From Gordonia spumicola (lineage in GTDB: Bacteria > Actinomycetota > Actinomycetes > Mycobacteriales > Mycobacteriaceae): a stretch of DNA of 64,000 bases. The position numbers were made by a program, and so were the translations under genes. The notes beneath the pieces are model-generated. The model was not told the origin of the DNA and did no database searches. It was given only the letters and a program-made list of their open reading frames with translations. The stretch covers positions 1,984,001-2,048,000 of the forward strand of contig NZ_BJOV01000005.1 in NCBI RefSeq assembly GCF_009932475.1. The letters are read 5' to 3'. Below, one piece after another: positions 8,515-16,732 of this stretch; the first letter of the stretch is position 1; every line of letters begins with the position of its first letter.

Positions 8515-9873
8515 GCCGCGCCCGCCTCGGCTCGATCTGCCATCCATCTCTCCAGCCAGGTGGTGTGGAACGCGCCGGACGCGAACTCGGCCGACCGCAG
8601 GATCGTCTCGACGAACGGAGCGGTCGTCACGATCCCCTCGACCTCCAGCTCGCCGAGCGCGCGGAGCATGCGGGCCCTGGCGATGTCGCGGGTCGCGCCC
8701 CACACGATGATCTTCGCGAGCATCGAGTCGTAGTACGGGCTGATCACCGAGCCGGTGATGACGCCGCTGTCCAGGCGCACGAACGGGCCGCCGGGCAGGG
8801 CGAACTTCTCGAGCGTGCCCGGGCTCGGCAGGAAGTTCATGTCGGCGTTCTCGGCGTTGAGACGGATCTCGATCGCGTGACCGCGCGGCACCAGGTTCTC
8901 CTGGACGAACGACAGCGGCTGACCGGACGCGACGCGCAGCTGTTCGGCGACCAGGTCCTCGCCGAACACCATCTCGGTGACGGGATGCTCCACCTGGATG
9001 CGCGTGTTCATCTCGAGGAAGTAGTAGTCGTTGCGCTGCTCGTCGTACAGGAACTCGACGGTGCCCGCGCCCTGGTACTGGACGGCTTCGGCGAGACGCA
9101 CGGCGGCATCGCACATCCGCTGCCCCACCTCGGGGGTGACGAACAGCTGCCCCGCCTCCTCGACGACTTTCTGCCTGCGGCGCTGCACCGAACAGTCGCG
9201 CATGCCGAGATGGACGGCGCGCACTCCGTCGCCGAACACCTGGACCTCGATGTGGCGGGCCCGCGGGATGAACCGCTCGATGTAGACGGCGTCGCTGCCG
9301 AACGCCGCGCGCGCCTCGGCCTTCGCCGTCTTGATGGCCCCGACGAGGTCGCTCTCCTGTTCGACGATGCGGATGCCTCGACCGCCGCCGCCCGCCGACG
9401 CCTTGATGGCGAGCGGGAAGCCGATCTCGGCGGCCACCGCGACCGCTTCGTCCGGGTCGGTGAGCTCACCGGCCGAACCGGGGACGGTGTTCACGTCGGC
9501 GGCCTTGGCCGAGCGACGGGCCGACACCTTGTCGCCCATGTCGCGGATGGCCTGCGCCGCCGGGCCCACCCACACCGCTCCGGCGTCGACGACGGCCTGC
9601 GCGAAGTCGGCGTTCTCCGACATGAACCCGTATCCGGGATGCACCGCGTCGGCTCCGCTCGACTCGATCGCCGCGAGCACGTTGGGGATGTTCAGGTAGC
9701 TCGCGGTGGCCTGCGCCGGGCCGAACGCACACGGCCTCGTCGGCCAGACGCACATGCTCCGCGTGCTCGTCGGCCTCGCTGTAGATCGCGACCGTCGTGA
9801 TGTCGAGCTCTCGCGCGGCCCGGATGATCCGCACCGCGATCTCGCCTCGATTGGCGATCAGTAGTTTCTGCAT
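8511..9873 (-). pseudogene. accC: Biotin carboxylase (AccC type), single-base frameshift
   Basis: The first part (ATG 9873) reads [20 protein letters not shown] up to [10 protein letters not shown]. The rest continues only in another frame from [20 protein letters not shown] to the TGA at 8511. Together they cover a full-length biotin carboxylase of about 453 residues. Visible are the ATP-grasp glycine loop KASAGGGGRGIRI, the active-site EMNTRIQVEHPVTE and the late NFLPSPGTLEKF. The total is 1363 nt, one more than a multiple of three. The extra base is one A of the AA at 9724-9725: without it the codons read V-C-V-G-P. Either the gene is broken or the sequence has an error here. It should charge the biotin of the carrier at 9885-10130. 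The stop overlaps pxpB (GTGA). Confidence 0.88.
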
Positions 9874-9884
9874 CGGTCCTGGTC

Positions 9885-10130
9885 CTATTCGGTGTCGACG
9901 GTCGCGACGACGTCGCCGGGAGCGAGGGTCGCACCGTCGTCGACGGCGAACGACGCGAGCGTTCCGGCGGCGCCCGCCTTGACCTCGCTGAACTGCTTCA
10001 TGATCTCGACGAGACCGATGGTGGTGTCCGCGGTGACCGCGTCGCCCTCGTTGAGGAAGGCGGGCTCGCCGGGGGCCGGGGAACGGTAGAAGACACCGGG
10101 GAGCGGTGAAGCGACGTTGTGCTGCGCCAT
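9885..10130 (-). CDS. accB: Biotin carboxyl carrier protein, short form
   Basis: This 81-residue protein is a bare biotinyl domain. It begins [20 protein letters not shown] and carries [12 protein letters not shown], whose lysine is the expected biotin-attachment site. The usual motif is EAMKM; here it is EIMKQ, as in the BCCP-like proteins linked to pxp genes. It lacks the long N-terminal part of fatty-acid-synthesis AccB, which supports a dedicated catabolic role. It is 11 nt upstream of the biotin carboxylase gene and follows pxpA on the same strand. It would carry carboxybiotin between the biotin carboxylase and a carboxyltransferase, for which PxpB/PxpC are the only local candidates. Confidence 0.85.
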   Translation of the reverse strand: MAQHNVASPLPGVFYRSPAPGEPAFLNEGDAVTADTTIGLVEIMKQFSEVKAGAAGTLASFAVDDGATLAPGDVVATVDTE

Positions 10131-10180
10131 GATGAACGCCTTTCGGGAAATGGAGAGTGGGGGCTGTGGCGACCGGACCG

Positions 10181-10909
10181 TCAGGCGGCCAGTCTCAACT
10201 CTGTCAGGACCTCGCGGACCGTGGTCGCGATCTCGACGGCGTTCGGTGTGTCCGAGTGGACGCAGACCGAGTCGACGCGGATCGGGAACTCGGTGCCGTC
10301 GTCGGCGATGGCGACGCCGTCGCGGAGGGCGCGGACCGCACGTTCGCGGGCCTCGTCCACCGGGGTGGCGTGCGGGCGGCGGGCGACGATCAGCGAACCG
10401 TCGTTGCGGTAATTGAGGTCGACGTAGAACTCGGCGACGAACGGGACGCCGATCTTGTTCGCGGCCCTCTCATGCTCCGAGTTGGGGATGCCGAAGATCG
10501 GCACGCCGTACTCGGCCGCGACGGCCGCGACGGCCTCGGCCATCTCCGCGTCCTTCGACGTCATGCCGTACAGCGAGCCGTGCGTCTTGATGTGATCGAG
10601 GGAGCCGCCCTCGGCCTTCAGGAACGCGACGAGCGCACCCGTCTGGTAGCGCACGATGTCGGCCGCCTCGTCGGGGAACAGCTTCATCTCACGACGACCG
10701 AAGCCGACGAGGTCGGGGAGTCCGGGGTGCGAACCGATCGTGACGCCGCCGGCCAGCACGTTCGTGACCGTCTCGTGCATTCCGGTCGGGTCGCCTGCGT
10801 GGAAGCCGCATGCGACGTTGACCGTGTCGACGAGCGGGATCAGCGCATCGTCGTTGCCGAACGAGTGGATGCCGAAGTTCTCGCCCATGTCGGAGTTGAG
10901 GGAAACCAT
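10181..10909 (-). CDS. pxpA: 5-oxoprolinase subunit PxpA (LamB/YcsF family)
   Basis: The 242-residue protein is a typical LamB/YcsF family member. It starts [20 protein letters not shown], has [14 protein letters not shown], a [19 protein letters not shown] block, [11 protein letters not shown], and a C-terminal region with [16 protein letters not shown]. These carry the conserved Asp, His and Glu of the (beta/alpha) metal-dependent fold. PxpA with PxpB and PxpC hydrolyses 5-oxoproline to glutamate using ATP; related sets act on other lactams. Length matches the family at about 245-255. It lies between the tautomerase gene and the biotin carrier gene on the same strand, and is the only PxpA in the window although there are two PxpB/PxpC pairs. 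Confidence 0.9.
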   Translation of the reverse strand: MVSLNSDMGENFGIHSFGNDDALIPLVDTVNVACGFHAGDPTGMHETVTNVLAGGVTIGSHPGLPDLVGFGRREMKLFPDEAADIVRYQTGALVAFLKAEGGSLDHIKTHGSLYGMTSKDAEMAEAVAAVAAEYGVPIFGIPNSEHERAANKIGVPFVAEFYVDLNYRNDGSLIVARRPHATPVDEARERAVRALRDGVAIADDGTEFPIRVDSVCVHSDTPNAVEIATTVREVLTELRLAA

Positions 10910-10963
10910 GATTCCTGCCTTTTCAGTAGTGATGTCGCGGCGCCGTCGGCGGCGCGCGCGGTG

Positions 10964-11173
10964 CTATTCGGGGTCGTTCTCGTACTCGTAGAAGTCGGTG
11001 AACAGCTTCCCGTTACGTCCCCAGTCCTCGCGGGTCACGTCGGTGAAGATGAACTGGATCGTCTCCGTCTTGCACTTGGCGATGCGGGCGATCTCGGGGG
11101 TGAGGACCTCGACCATCTCGCGCTTCTGCTCGAGGGTGCGGCCGGGGAACCAGTCGATGCGGACGAACGGCAT
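10964..11173 (-). CDS. 4-oxalocrotonate tautomerase-like protein
   Basis: A 69-residue product beginning MPFVRIDWFPGRTLEQKREM. After removal of Met the exposed Pro1 is the catalytic base of the 4-OT superfamily, and a following arginine-rich helix is also usual. The middle block IQFIFTDVTREDWGRNGKL matches the short family form. AGGAG lies 5 nt upstream of ATG 11173. Members interconvert enol and keto forms or decarboxylate/dehalogenate small acids. The gene directly follows the Rieske ferredoxin gene of the diiron monooxygenase and precedes pxpA. It may convert a hydroxylated ring product to its lactam or keto form before hydrolysis, which is inference. Confidence 0.8.
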   Translation of the reverse strand: MPFVRIDWFPGRTLEQKREMVEVLTPEIARIAKCKTETIQFIFTDVTREDWGRNGKLFTDFYEYENDPE

Positions 11174-11210
11174 GTGAGCCTCCTGCTGATGGAATTGGAT
11201 GCAGTGCTGG

Positions 11211-11546
11211 TCAGGAGTGCGCGACCCGGGGGTCATCGCCCGCGGGATCGACGTAGATCTCCTCGCCGCGGACCTCGACGGGGAACTTCGCGAGTTCCGC
11301 ATGCGCCGGATTGATGCCCTTGCACGTCCCGAGGTCGAACTGCCACAGATGCAGTCGGCACGTCAGCTTCGCTCCGTCGAGTTCCCCTTCGACGAGCTCG
11401 ACCTGCTGGTGCGGGCAGATCGCCTGGGTGGCGATGACGTCTCCGCCGTCGAGGACGGCGATCAGGATCTCCTTGCCGCCGACGGTGAACGACTCCATGT
11501 CGCCCTCCCAGATGTCGTCGAGCGTGGTGACGAGTTCGAATGCCAT
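11211..11546 (-). CDS. Rieske-type ferredoxin of diiron monooxygenase (TmoC-like)
   Basis: The 111-residue protein has a Rieske [2Fe-2S] site: CPHQQVEL and CRLHLWQFDLGTC supply the Cys-x-His and Cys-x-x-His pairs. It resembles TmoC and IsoC, which pass electrons from the reductase to the diiron hydroxylase. Start ATG 11546 begins MAFELVTTLDDIW, again like TmoC. In known toluene/isoprene monooxygenase operons the ferredoxin gene is third, between the gamma subunit and the effector. Here it is last, after the reductase gene (stop 11558, 11 nt before). The reductase domain plus this ferredoxin complete the electron chain. Confidence 0.9.
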   Translation of the reverse strand: MAFELVTTLDDIWEGDMESFTVGGKEILIAVLDGGDVIATQAICPHQQVELVEGELDGAKLTCRLHLWQFDLGTCKGINPAHAELAKFPVEVRGEEIYVDPAGDDPRVAHS

Positions 11547-11557
11547 GTCGCGTGTTC

Positions 11558-12637
11558 CTAAAAGAATCGGTCGTAGTGGATGTTGTCTGTGGAGACGCCG
11601 AGTTCGAGCACGAGCTTGCGGACCACCGCGTCGGTCATCATCGGCGGTCCGGCGATGTAGATGTCGCGGTCGGCGAGGCCGTCGACGGTGTCGTGGTCGA
11701 TCAGGGCGTGGATGAATCCGCGCGGCCCGGTCCAGCCGTCGTCGGCGTCGTCCATCGACACCGCCTCGACGAGTTCGACGCGAGCCACCCGATCGCGGAC
11801 CTCGTCGACGAACTCGATCGCGCACATGTCGACCGGGGTCCGGCCGCCGTAGTAGAAGTCGATGCGGCGGTCCACGGCGTCCGCCCGCTCGGCGAGGCCC
11901 CGGACCACCGAGACCATCGGAGCGAGTCCCGATCCGCCCGCGACGACGACGATGTCCCGGCCCGAGTCCTTCAGGTGCGCGTGACCGTACGGACCGTCGA
12001 TCAGCACCTCGTCACCGATGTCGAGGTCGTCGACGACGATGCCGGAGACCGCTCCGCCGGGCACCCGCTTGATCTGGAACTGCCATTGGCCGTCGTCGTT
12101 GGGGAGATTCGACATCGAGTAGGCGCGTTCGAGGCCGCGGGGCGCACCGTCCGGCGACCCGCGGTGGATCGGCGCTCCCGGAACGGTCAGCATCGCGAAC
12201 TGCCCCGGCAGGAACTCGGCCGCGCCGGGTGCGGTCAACGTCATCTCACGCAGATCGTGCGTGAGGTGACGGACCCGCGTCACACGCCCGGACCGAACGC
12301 CGGGGGTGGACTGGTCGGCGAACCAGGCGTCGCCCGCCTGGAGCGCCACCTCGCAGTCGGTGAGCGGCACCGACTGGCATGCGAGCATCTTGCCCTTGCG
12401 CTTGTCGCGCGGGGTCAGGCCCGCCGCATCGGGGTCGAGCTGGTGCATCTCCCCCGAGGTGAGAGTGAACTTGCACGTGCCGCACCCGCCGCTGTTGCAC
12501 TCGTAGGTTGCGGCGACACCGGCCCGGAGGGCGGCACGGAGCAGAGTGTCGGTCGAACCGCACTCGAAGCTCCGACCGTCGCCAGTCGAGATCGCATGTG
12601 TGGGGAGCGTCGCCGCGCCCGCCTCCGGACCGGTCAC
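11558..12637 (-). CDS. NADH-dependent ferredoxin reductase of diiron monooxygenase (TmoF-like)
   Basis: The 359-residue product has an N-terminal plant-type [2Fe-2S] domain (about residues 10-100) with CNSGGCGTCKF and a later MLACQS cysteine. It is followed by an FAD-binding domain with RAYSMSN (about residue 180) and an NAD-binding part with VVVAGGSGLAPMVSVV. This is the order of TmoF, IsoF and related oxygenase reductases. I take GTG 12637, 2 nt after the beta-subunit stop, with GGGAG about 8 nt upstream. A longer frame upstream overlaps the beta-subunit gene and is arginine-rich, so it is rejected. It oxidises NAD(P)H and reduces the Rieske ferredoxin encoded next. Confidence 0.88.
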   Translation of the reverse strand: MTGPEAGAATLPTHAISTGDGRSFECGSTDTLLRAALRAGVAATYECNSGGCGTCKFTLTSGEMHQLDPDAAGLTPRDKRKGKMLACQSVPLTDCEVALQAGDAWFADQSTPGVRSGRVTRVRHLTHDLREMTLTAPGAAEFLPGQFAMLTVPGAPIHRGSPDGAPRGLERAYSMSNLPNDDGQWQFQIKRVPGGAVSGIVVDDLDIGDEVLIDGPYGHAHLKDSGRDIVVVAGGSGLAPMVSVVRGLAERADAVDRRIDFYYGGRTPVDMCAIEFVDEVRDRVARVELVEAVSMDDADDGWTGPRGFIHALIDHDTVDGLADRDIYIAGPPMMTDAVVRKLVLELGVSTDNIHYDRFF

Positions 12638-12639
12638 GG

Positions 12640-13632
12640 TCAGCTCCCGAGGGGGAGCTGGGCGCGGAACGCCGCGGCGTTCGCGATCGCGCGGGCCGAC
12701 GCGTCCGGGTTGTCCGGTAGCTCGGTGCAGAACGCGTCGATCGCGGCGTCGCCGAGCGGGACCCACCGGTCCAGCCAGCCCTTGATGACCGGCACGTTGC
12801 TCGGGTTCTGCGCCATGTGGCCGATCAGCTCCGTCGTCCAGCGGCGCGAACGGTCACTGTCGCGCAGGCCCGCCTCGGCGACGAGCGCGAACAGCGTGTC
12901 GCCCTGCCTGCGGGCGCTGACCGCCTGCTGACGGAAGAAGGCCTCGTCGATGGCGGGCTTCGCGACCACGTTCAGCGCGACGAACGCCTCGGCCCAGTCG
13001 CGGGTCGCGAGGATGCACTCCATCAGTTCACGGAAACGCTGCCACGCCGGATCGTCCTCCCAGATGCGACGCTCGTTCTCGCCGAGGCCAGCGCCCGGGT
13101 GGCTCTTCGCCATCTCAGCGGTGCGGTAGGCGACGTGCGACAGCAGACGCAGCTGGTCTGCGGCCTGGAATGCGGCGCAGTTGGCGATCGTCGACGCCTG
13201 CGCCATGTGGACCAGGTACGCCGACGCCATCTGCACCGTGTGCAGCAGGTAGCGGCCGGGTGCGTACAGGCGGGCGAGGGACGCGACCCACTCCGGGTCC
13301 AGGCCCGCGTCGTGCTCCTCCAGGTTGTGCTGATCGAACAGGCCCTCGACGTACGTCTCCTGACCGTCCTGCAGGATGTTGTACGTGCGGTAGACGAGCT
13401 CATCGGGATCGCGGAACGAGTCCCAGTCCTCGTGGGTGATCGGCGAGCCGTTGCGGTACTTGCGGTACCAGTCGGCCATGAAGCCCTCGTGTCCGACGTC
13501 CCACGGCTGCTCCTGGTCACGGGTGTGCCAGAGGAGTTTGGTTGAGACGATCTCGTATTCGGACGGACGACGACGGCGCTTGGCGAGGTGATCCCAGGTC
13601 TTCTGGGGACGCAGTGCGTTGGGGGTGCTCAT
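12640..13632 (-). CDS. Diiron monooxygenase hydroxylase beta subunit (TmoE-like)
   Basis: The 330-residue protein fits the beta subunit of toluene/isoprene-type hydroxylases. It has an N-terminal TWDHLAKRRRRPSEYEIV, then LLWHTRDQEQPWDVGHEGFM, YVEGLFDQHNLEEHD and a C-terminal helix with SNVPVIKGWLDRW. Beta subunits share the ferritin-like fold with the alpha subunit but bind no iron. ATG 13632 lies 23 nt after the effector stop. It forms the (alpha-beta-gamma)2 core with the subunits at 14261-15754 and 13969-14229. The length equals that of TmoE (about 327). Confidence 0.9.
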   Translation of the reverse strand: MSTPNALRPQKTWDHLAKRRRRPSEYEIVSTKLLWHTRDQEQPWDVGHEGFMADWYRKYRNGSPITHEDWDSFRDPDELVYRTYNILQDGQETYVEGLFDQHNLEEHDAGLDPEWVASLARLYAPGRYLLHTVQMASAYLVHMAQASTIANCAAFQAADQLRLLSHVAYRTAEMAKSHPGAGLGENERRIWEDDPAWQRFRELMECILATRDWAEAFVALNVVAKPAIDEAFFRQQAVSARRQGDTLFALVAEAGLRDSDRSRRWTTELIGHMAQNPSNVPVIKGWLDRWVPLGDAAIDAFCTELPDNPDASARAIANAAAFRAQLPLGS

Positions 13633-13655
13633 GGGTGTGATTCCTCAGATCTGGC

Positions 13656-13964
13656 TCACGCGCGGTGAGCGAGGTAGAAGCGGATCTGCTCGGTGCCGGT
13701 CTCGATGCGGCCGACGAAGGAGGGCATGCTCACTTCGAGTTCGCGCATGAGGAACGGGCGTCCGAGTTCCTCTTCGATGGTCTCGCGGCGAAGGATGCAT
13801 TCGCCCCCGTCGACCTCGACGCGGACGTACGACCCGCGGTTGCGGATGTCGACGCGCTGACCGTCGTTGTCGATGACGGCCGCTGCGGCCACGGCGTCGG
13901 CGATCTCGCCGACCTGGATGACGGGTCCGACGGGATCGACGATGGTTCCGGTGGTGTCAGTCAT
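13656..13964 (-). CDS. Diiron monooxygenase effector / coupling protein (TmoD / MmoB family)
   Basis: A 102-residue cofactorless protein with VGPVIQVGEIADAVAAAAV, IRNRGSYVRVEVDGGECILR and LGRPFLMRELEVSMPSFVGR. This is the MmoB/TmoD pattern that docks on the hydroxylase and couples oxygen activation to substrate oxidation. ATG 13964 is 4 nt after the gamma-subunit stop. The gene lies directly between gamma and beta, where the ferredoxin gene would normally intervene. Assignment is firm from the motifs and position. Confidence 0.9.
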   Translation of the reverse strand: MTDTTGTIVDPVGPVIQVGEIADAVAAAAVIDNDGQRVDIRNRGSYVRVEVDGGECILRRETIEEELGRPFLMRELEVSMPSFVGRIETGTEQIRFYLAHRA

Positions 13965-13968
13965 GTGA

Positions 13969-14229
13969 TCAGGCCTCGCTGAAGTAGAACTCGACGGTGT
14001 CGGTGGGTTCGAGGCCTGCGTCGGCCAACAGCAGGTCGCGCGGGTACGGGTCGTTCGAGCCCTGCTTGCGGGCACGGATCACCTTGCCCGGCTGGTCGGG
14101 GACGTGGATGCCGACGGAGTGTTCGGCCGCGGCGGCCGCGACCTCGTCCATCGTGTTCTCGGTGTCGACCGGGACCAGCTTGAGGACGAAGTCGCCGTGG
14201 AAGTGCGACGAGATCGGAAAGAGCGCCAT
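13969..14229 (-). CDS. Diiron monooxygenase hydroxylase gamma subunit (TmoB-like)
   Basis: The 86-residue product starts MALFPISSHFHGDFVLKLVP and ends TDTVEFYFSEA. This matches TmoB/IsoB, a ubiquitin-like small subunit of about 85 residues in four-component alkene and aromatic monooxygenases. The true start is ATG 14229, preceded by AACAGGAACGAAGA; a longer frame upstream overlaps the alpha gene and is not coding. It is 31 nt downstream of the alpha-subunit stop and 4 nt upstream of the effector ATG. Confidence 0.9.
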   Translation of the reverse strand: MALFPISSHFHGDFVLKLVPVDTENTMDEVAAAAAEHSVGIHVPDQPGKVIRARKQGSNDPYPRDLLLADAGLEPTDTVEFYFSEA

Positions 14230-14260
14230 TGTTCTTCGTTCCTGTTCTCTTCGGGCGGCC

Positions 14261-15754
14261 TCAGCCGGCCAGCTCGGTGTTGCGGTAACGGTCGACCCAC
14301 GCGTAGTCGTGGACGTCGTCACCGCCGGGTCCGACCACGCCGAGTCCCATGTACTCCAGGACGCCGTCGAGGTTCGCGGGCTGGATCTCGCCGCCGAGGA
14401 ACCGGTCGATGAGGTTCTTGTGGTGGCGGTACCGCTCCGGATCCTGCTGGAAGATCCACTTGTCGACCTCGGACGCGAAGTGGTACTTGCGGTCACCGTG
14501 GACGATGCTGATGTCCTTGAGCGTCTTGCCCGGGGTGCCGACGATCGGCAGCTGCGACAGGTTGCACACCATCGGCAGGGTGCCGGGGACGGTCTTGTCC
14601 ATGCGCCCGGACACCATGTTGTCGATGATGACGTCCCACACCTTGCCGAAGGTGTCGTTCCATCCGGGGTACTTCTCCTCCAGCCAGTCGCGTTCCTCGG
14701 GGCTGACGCCCGCCGCCGGATCCCACCACAGGGTCGGGCGCCACGAGTACGTGCCGAGGTGCTGGCCGTGGTGGTGCTCGTCGAGGTCGGCCATGAAGAT
14801 GTCCCAGTACCACGGCTTCTCGAGACCGAGGTCCTCGATGGACTTGATGAACTGGGTGACGATCCACTCCTCCATGAACTCCTTGAAGGAGCTCTCGCGG
14901 ACGTCCAGCGGGACGTAGTAGTCCATCGGGATGCCGGAGAGGATGGTGAACAGTCGGTACGAGCGCCAGAACGAGACGTCGATGTGGTTCTGCGCCTTGT
15001 CCTTCTGCCCGTTCTCGATCAGCATCTGCAGGAGCGGAGTGCCGAGCTGCGCATGTCGGGCCTCGTCGGACTGGATCGACTGGATGAGCTTGGAGAACGT
15101 GAAGTCGCCCGCGTTCGCCGCGTCGCCGGACAGGCCGATGAACTGCAGGTTGGTGAAACCCGTCTCGAACGCGAAGTTCGCATAGATCGAGGTCTCGACC
15201 GAGTCGCGGGTCATCATGATGTCGTCGAAGTAGTGGCGGGCGCCGAGCGCCACCCAGTTGTTGCTCCACATGGTCTGGTGCGACCACTCGAACTGACGGT
15301 CCTTGTTGATGTACTCGTGCGGGAAGTACAGCTGGATCTGGCCGTGGCGCATCTCGTCGAGCATCCCGAAGGTCGCCATGTTGCGCATGCCGGGAGCCTT
15401 GTTCCAGCGGGCGAAGCGCGACTCCTGCAGCGCGGCGCCGTACTCGACGAGCGCGACCGCCGCGTAGTGCTCCTTGAGGATGGAGATCCAGCCCGGGTCG
15501 GCCTTGTTGTACAGGTCGGACCGTTCGAGAGCGGCCTTCACCGAGTACGCGCCCTCGTCCTTCTGACGCTGGACGTCGACGTACTCGCGGAACGAGACCT
15601 TGTACGGCTCGTCGTACTTGGCCCACACGTCGTCGGGCAGGCCGACGCCGCCGCTGTGCTCCGGCGGGAAGAGTTCGTCCATCGTGATGTACGTGGGCGT
15701 CCATTCGGTGGCGCGAGCGAGGTCGTACCACTCGCTGCGTTCGAGCAGTGCCAT
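14261..15754 (-). CDS. Diiron monooxygenase hydroxylase alpha subunit (TmoA / IsoA-like)
   Basis: The 497-residue catalytic subunit begins MALLERSEWYDLARATEWTP and runs close to TmoA and IsoA throughout, for example AYSVKAALERSDLYNKADPG and APGMRNMATFGMLDE. The carboxylate-bridged diiron ligands lie in the two E-x-x-H helices: DEMRHGQIQ (about residue 135) and DEARHAQLG (about residue 232), with further Glu in EYGAALQ and FETGFTN. The enzyme inserts one oxygen atom from O2 into an aromatic, heteroaromatic or alkene substrate. ATG 15754 follows a typical AAAGGCAAG spacer. The group (aromatic/alkene four-component type) is secure; the substrate is not. It heads the monooxygenase set A-B-D-E-F-C, downstream of an acetoacetate-decarboxylase-like gene. 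Confidence 0.92.
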   Translation of the reverse strand: MALLERSEWYDLARATEWTPTYITMDELFPPEHSGGVGLPDDVWAKYDEPYKVSFREYVDVQRQKDEGAYSVKAALERSDLYNKADPGWISILKEHYAAVALVEYGAALQESRFARWNKAPGMRNMATFGMLDEMRHGQIQLYFPHEYINKDRQFEWSHQTMWSNNWVALGARHYFDDIMMTRDSVETSIYANFAFETGFTNLQFIGLSGDAANAGDFTFSKLIQSIQSDEARHAQLGTPLLQMLIENGQKDKAQNHIDVSFWRSYRLFTILSGIPMDYYVPLDVRESSFKEFMEEWIVTQFIKSIEDLGLEKPWYWDIFMADLDEHHHGQHLGTYSWRPTLWWDPAAGVSPEERDWLEEKYPGWNDTFGKVWDVIIDNMVSGRMDKTVPGTLPMVCNLSQLPIVGTPGKTLKDISIVHGDRKYHFASEVDKWIFQQDPERYRHHKNLIDRFLGGEIQPANLDGVLEYMGLGVVGPGGDDVHDYAWVDRYRNTELAG

Positions 15755-15827
15755 GGGAACTTGCCTTTCATTTCGGGGCTGAGAGCGCGGCGGACCGCCG
15801 GCTCCGATCGATGTCGTTGGGGACGGG

Positions 15828-16553
15828 TCAGCTGCCGTGGAACGAGCCGAGCGGGCCCTCGCCGCCCGGGTAGCAGAACGTGATGTCCGGCGAGTAGAAG
15901 CCGAAGGTCACCTCGAGCGGGCTCGCCGGGCGGAGGGCGTAGACGTCGTGCTCGGGATCGAGGAATTCGAGGGACTCGACGACGAATCCGCCGCGGCTGT
16001 CCATGACGAACGGGTAGCGGCCACTGACGAACTCCGAGGTCTTCGGGTCACGCGTGATGTAGCGGAGCTGGCCGGTCCCCCGTGTGAGCGGAGAGTCGTC
16101 GACGCGGGCCGTGGTCCGGATGATCGGCTTTCCGTCGATGCTGGTCGTGGCGATCACCTTGTTGTCGGCGGTCACCTCGATCTCGGTGTGGCCGCCGACG
16201 GTGGCCGGTACCCCGCGTTCGGCGGCGTAGCGGACCATCGGCTCCGAGCTGTTGAAGTAGTGGGTCCACCAGCGGGCGGGGACGCCGGCTTCGGTGTCGA
16301 GCCCGTCGAGGTCGACACCGAGGTAGGTGAGCGAGTACGCGCCGAAACCGTCGACGTCCTCCGCACCGTTCGAGGTCTGGTTCGCATTCGGGACCAGGTA
16401 CTGGTTCATGTAGACGGCCCTGTCCGAGCGCGGGGACAGCCCCTCGGGCACGAGCGCCGCGACGGCGTCCTCGTCCTCGGGGATCCAGACCAGGTACAGC
16501 ATCTCGCTGTTCGCGATCAGCTGCGGTGCGTGCAGGGCGCTCGTTGCGGTCAT
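15828..16553 (-). CDS. Acetoacetate decarboxylase-like protein
   Basis: A 241-residue protein of the acetoacetate decarboxylase fold: SEMLYLVWIPEDEDAVAALV, VPEGLSPRSDRAVYMNQYLV, then SLTYLGVDLDG and a late VTFGFYSPDITFCYPGG. The Schiff-base lysine of true acetoacetate decarboxylases normally sits in a PKK-like context. I cannot identify that here with confidence, so catalysis may be a different C-C or tautomer reaction. ATG 16553 is preceded by AAGGAG at good spacing. It is the first gene of the minus-strand unit, 73 nt upstream of the hydroxylase alpha gene, and sits just downstream of a nested dyad (16574-16601) likely to be an operator. Confidence 0.75.
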   Translation of the reverse strand: MTATSALHAPQLIANSEMLYLVWIPEDEDAVAALVPEGLSPRSDRAVYMNQYLVPNANQTSNGAEDVDGFGAYSLTYLGVDLDGLDTEAGVPARWWTHYFNSSEPMVRYAAERGVPATVGGHTEIEVTADNKVIATTSIDGKPIIRTTARVDDSPLTRGTGQLRYITRDPKTSEFVSGRYPFVMDSRGGFVVESLEFLDPEHDVYALRPASPLEVTFGFYSPDITFCYPGGEGPLGSFHGS

Positions 16554-16573
16554 CGACAACTCCTTCTGGTGGG

Positions 16574-16601
16574 TCACATCTCTTGGGGACCAATGATGTG
16601 A
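16574..16601. promoter_or_regulatory. Nested dyad, probable operator of the monooxygenase operon
   Basis: TCACATC (16574-16580) and GATGTGA (16595-16601) form an inverted repeat around a second dyad, TTGG-GGA-CCAA (16583-16593). The centre lies about 35 nt upstream of ATG 16553, the first gene of the operon. The outer half-sites resemble a CRP/FNR- or GntR-type site. Which protein binds is unknown; the PucR-type regulator at 3291 and a regulator outside the window are both possible. Confidence 0.55.
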
Positions 16602-16732
16602 GTCACGCCACCGAAAAGGAGTGCGCATGTTGTCCAAGTCTTGTCGTCATGTTGTCCACACCGTCGAACCCGCAGGTCTGCGGCTCCCTCGTGCGCATGA
16701 CGCGGCAGGATTCTCCTCGACGGAACGTCGAA

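Noticed and set aside
13997..15883. 628-residue plus-strand open frame opposite the monooxygenase alpha gene
   Set aside because: Antisense shadow of the hydroxylase gene, with Val/Asp/Arg bias and no motifs.
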